Below are positions 63,748 through 64,000 of a stretch of 64,000 nucleotides of DNA, in pieces. The notes beneath the pieces are model-generated. The model ran no database searches, was not told the origin of the DNA, and saw only the letters and a list, made by a program, of their open reading frames with translations. How positions within the stretch are numbered: position 1 is the stretch's first letter; the number at the start of each line of letters is the position of its first letter. The stretch spans positions 174,615 through 238,614 of the forward strand of contig NZ_JAHLDU010000007.1 in NCBI RefSeq assembly GCF_018861905.1, in the 5' to 3' direction. The DNA is from Clostridium sp. DSM 17811 (GTDB lineage Bacteria; Bacillota; Clostridia; Clostridiales; Clostridiaceae). Made by a program: the position numbers and the translations under genes.

Positions 63748-64000
63748 TTATTTAAATAAAAATCCTGAAAATATTAAAAAGCTAAAACATACTAAATTAA
63801 AAGTTAAAAAAGTTGAAGCAATTTTAAAATAAACTTTTTTCTTGTGTTTTTTGTAGAATGATTTTCTCTGAAAATAATCTGTAACTATTAGTAAAACACC
63901 ATGAAAGGCACCGTAAACAATATAATTAAGTTGAATTCCATGCCATAGCCCCATGGTTATCATGTTTATCATGAAACCAATGTAGGAGGCTGTATATCTA
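63748..64000 (-). CDS. dltB: DltB (MBOAT), 5' part outside the window
   Basis: The last 84 or so codons of the D-alanyl transfer protein; the frame stays open through the right edge (RYTASYIGFMINMITMGLW). The MBOAT histidine is in MGLWHGIQLNYIVYG, and a final membrane helix ends at FSGFLFK. Passes D-alanine from DltC across the membrane. dltA presumably lies upstream, outside the window. Confidence 0.9.
   Translation of the reverse strand, partial: RYTASYIGFMINMITMGLWHGIQLNYIVYGAFHGVLLIVTDYFQRKSFYKKHKKKVYFKIASTFLTFNLVCFSFLIFSGFLFK

Overview
The window is about 64 kb of very AT-rich DNA with strong AGGAGG-type ribosome binding sites, short spacers and frequent stem-loop terminators. Together with butyrate-type enzymes, chemotaxis genes and Gram-positive envelope genes this points to an anaerobic Clostridium-like Firmicute. 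No rRNA, tRNA, CRISPR array, phage block or intact insertion sequence was seen.

Layout. 1-6.1 kb: the end of a ketopantoate-reductase-like gene, a YhcH-type sugar protein, an ACS-family MFS carrier, a TspO-like membrane protein, an alpha/beta hydrolase and the branched-chain amino acid carrier BrnQ. 6.3-13.6 kb: an unusual two-TM protein with a Thr/Ser/Gly tail, a CheY-CheX fusion overlapping a second CheX, a DUF362 ferredoxin-like protein, an unknown protein and a chemoreceptor. Sigma-D-like promoters precede the two chemotaxis units. 13.8-18.5 kb: a BMP-type nucleoside ABC importer (lipoprotein, double ATPase, two permeases), followed by an MFS carrier. 20-22 kb: a Gfo/Idh/MocA oxidoreductase and a broken YhdH/AcuI reductase.

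22.3-31.4 kb: a divergent L-ascorbate locus. ulaG, ulaB, ulaA, ulaC and a SorC regulator lie on the minus strand. ulaE, ulaF, a beta-propeller-like protein and a 5'-nucleotidase-like enzyme lie on the plus strand. Both catabolic promoters carry the same half-palindromic operator at exactly the same distance from the -35 box. ulaD is absent. 31.5-35.1 kb: padC with two PadR-type operator matches, an unknown gene, a ComEC-like MBL lipoprotein and a DUF3006 protein.

35.3-51.2 kb is the most interesting part: a myo-inositol system. iolJCBDGE, iolR, iolT, a free-standing glucose-type EIIA, and an operon of Fe-alcohol dehydrogenase, acyl-CoA dehydrogenase, crotonase and CoA-transferase. Four units share a nearly identical promoter (TTGAC-N18-TATAAT with a TGTTGGTTAAGTT-like spacer), three of them followed by an IolR-box-like sequence. 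iolA is missing. I infer that malonate semialdehyde is reduced to 3-hydroxypropionate and taken through 3-HP-CoA and acryloyl-CoA to propionyl-CoA, giving inositol-to-propionate fermentation. A deleted relic of the alcohol dehydrogenase gene lies in front of iolJ.

51.3-64 kb: envelope functions. These are two phosphodiester glycosidase paralogues around uppP, anchored proteins, a serine hydrolase, a polysaccharide deacetylase, a zinc-ribbon/LRR protein, and two inverted dlt copies: dltB-dltC-dltD running off the right edge, and a duplicate dltD preceded by a dltC that has lost its phosphopantetheine serine.

Long gene-free stretches hold mostly terminators, promoters and gene relics, as listed. 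Where nothing is listed (for example most of 33.35-33.65 kb, 43.2-43.5 kb and 61.0-61.14 kb) I saw only AT-rich sequence.
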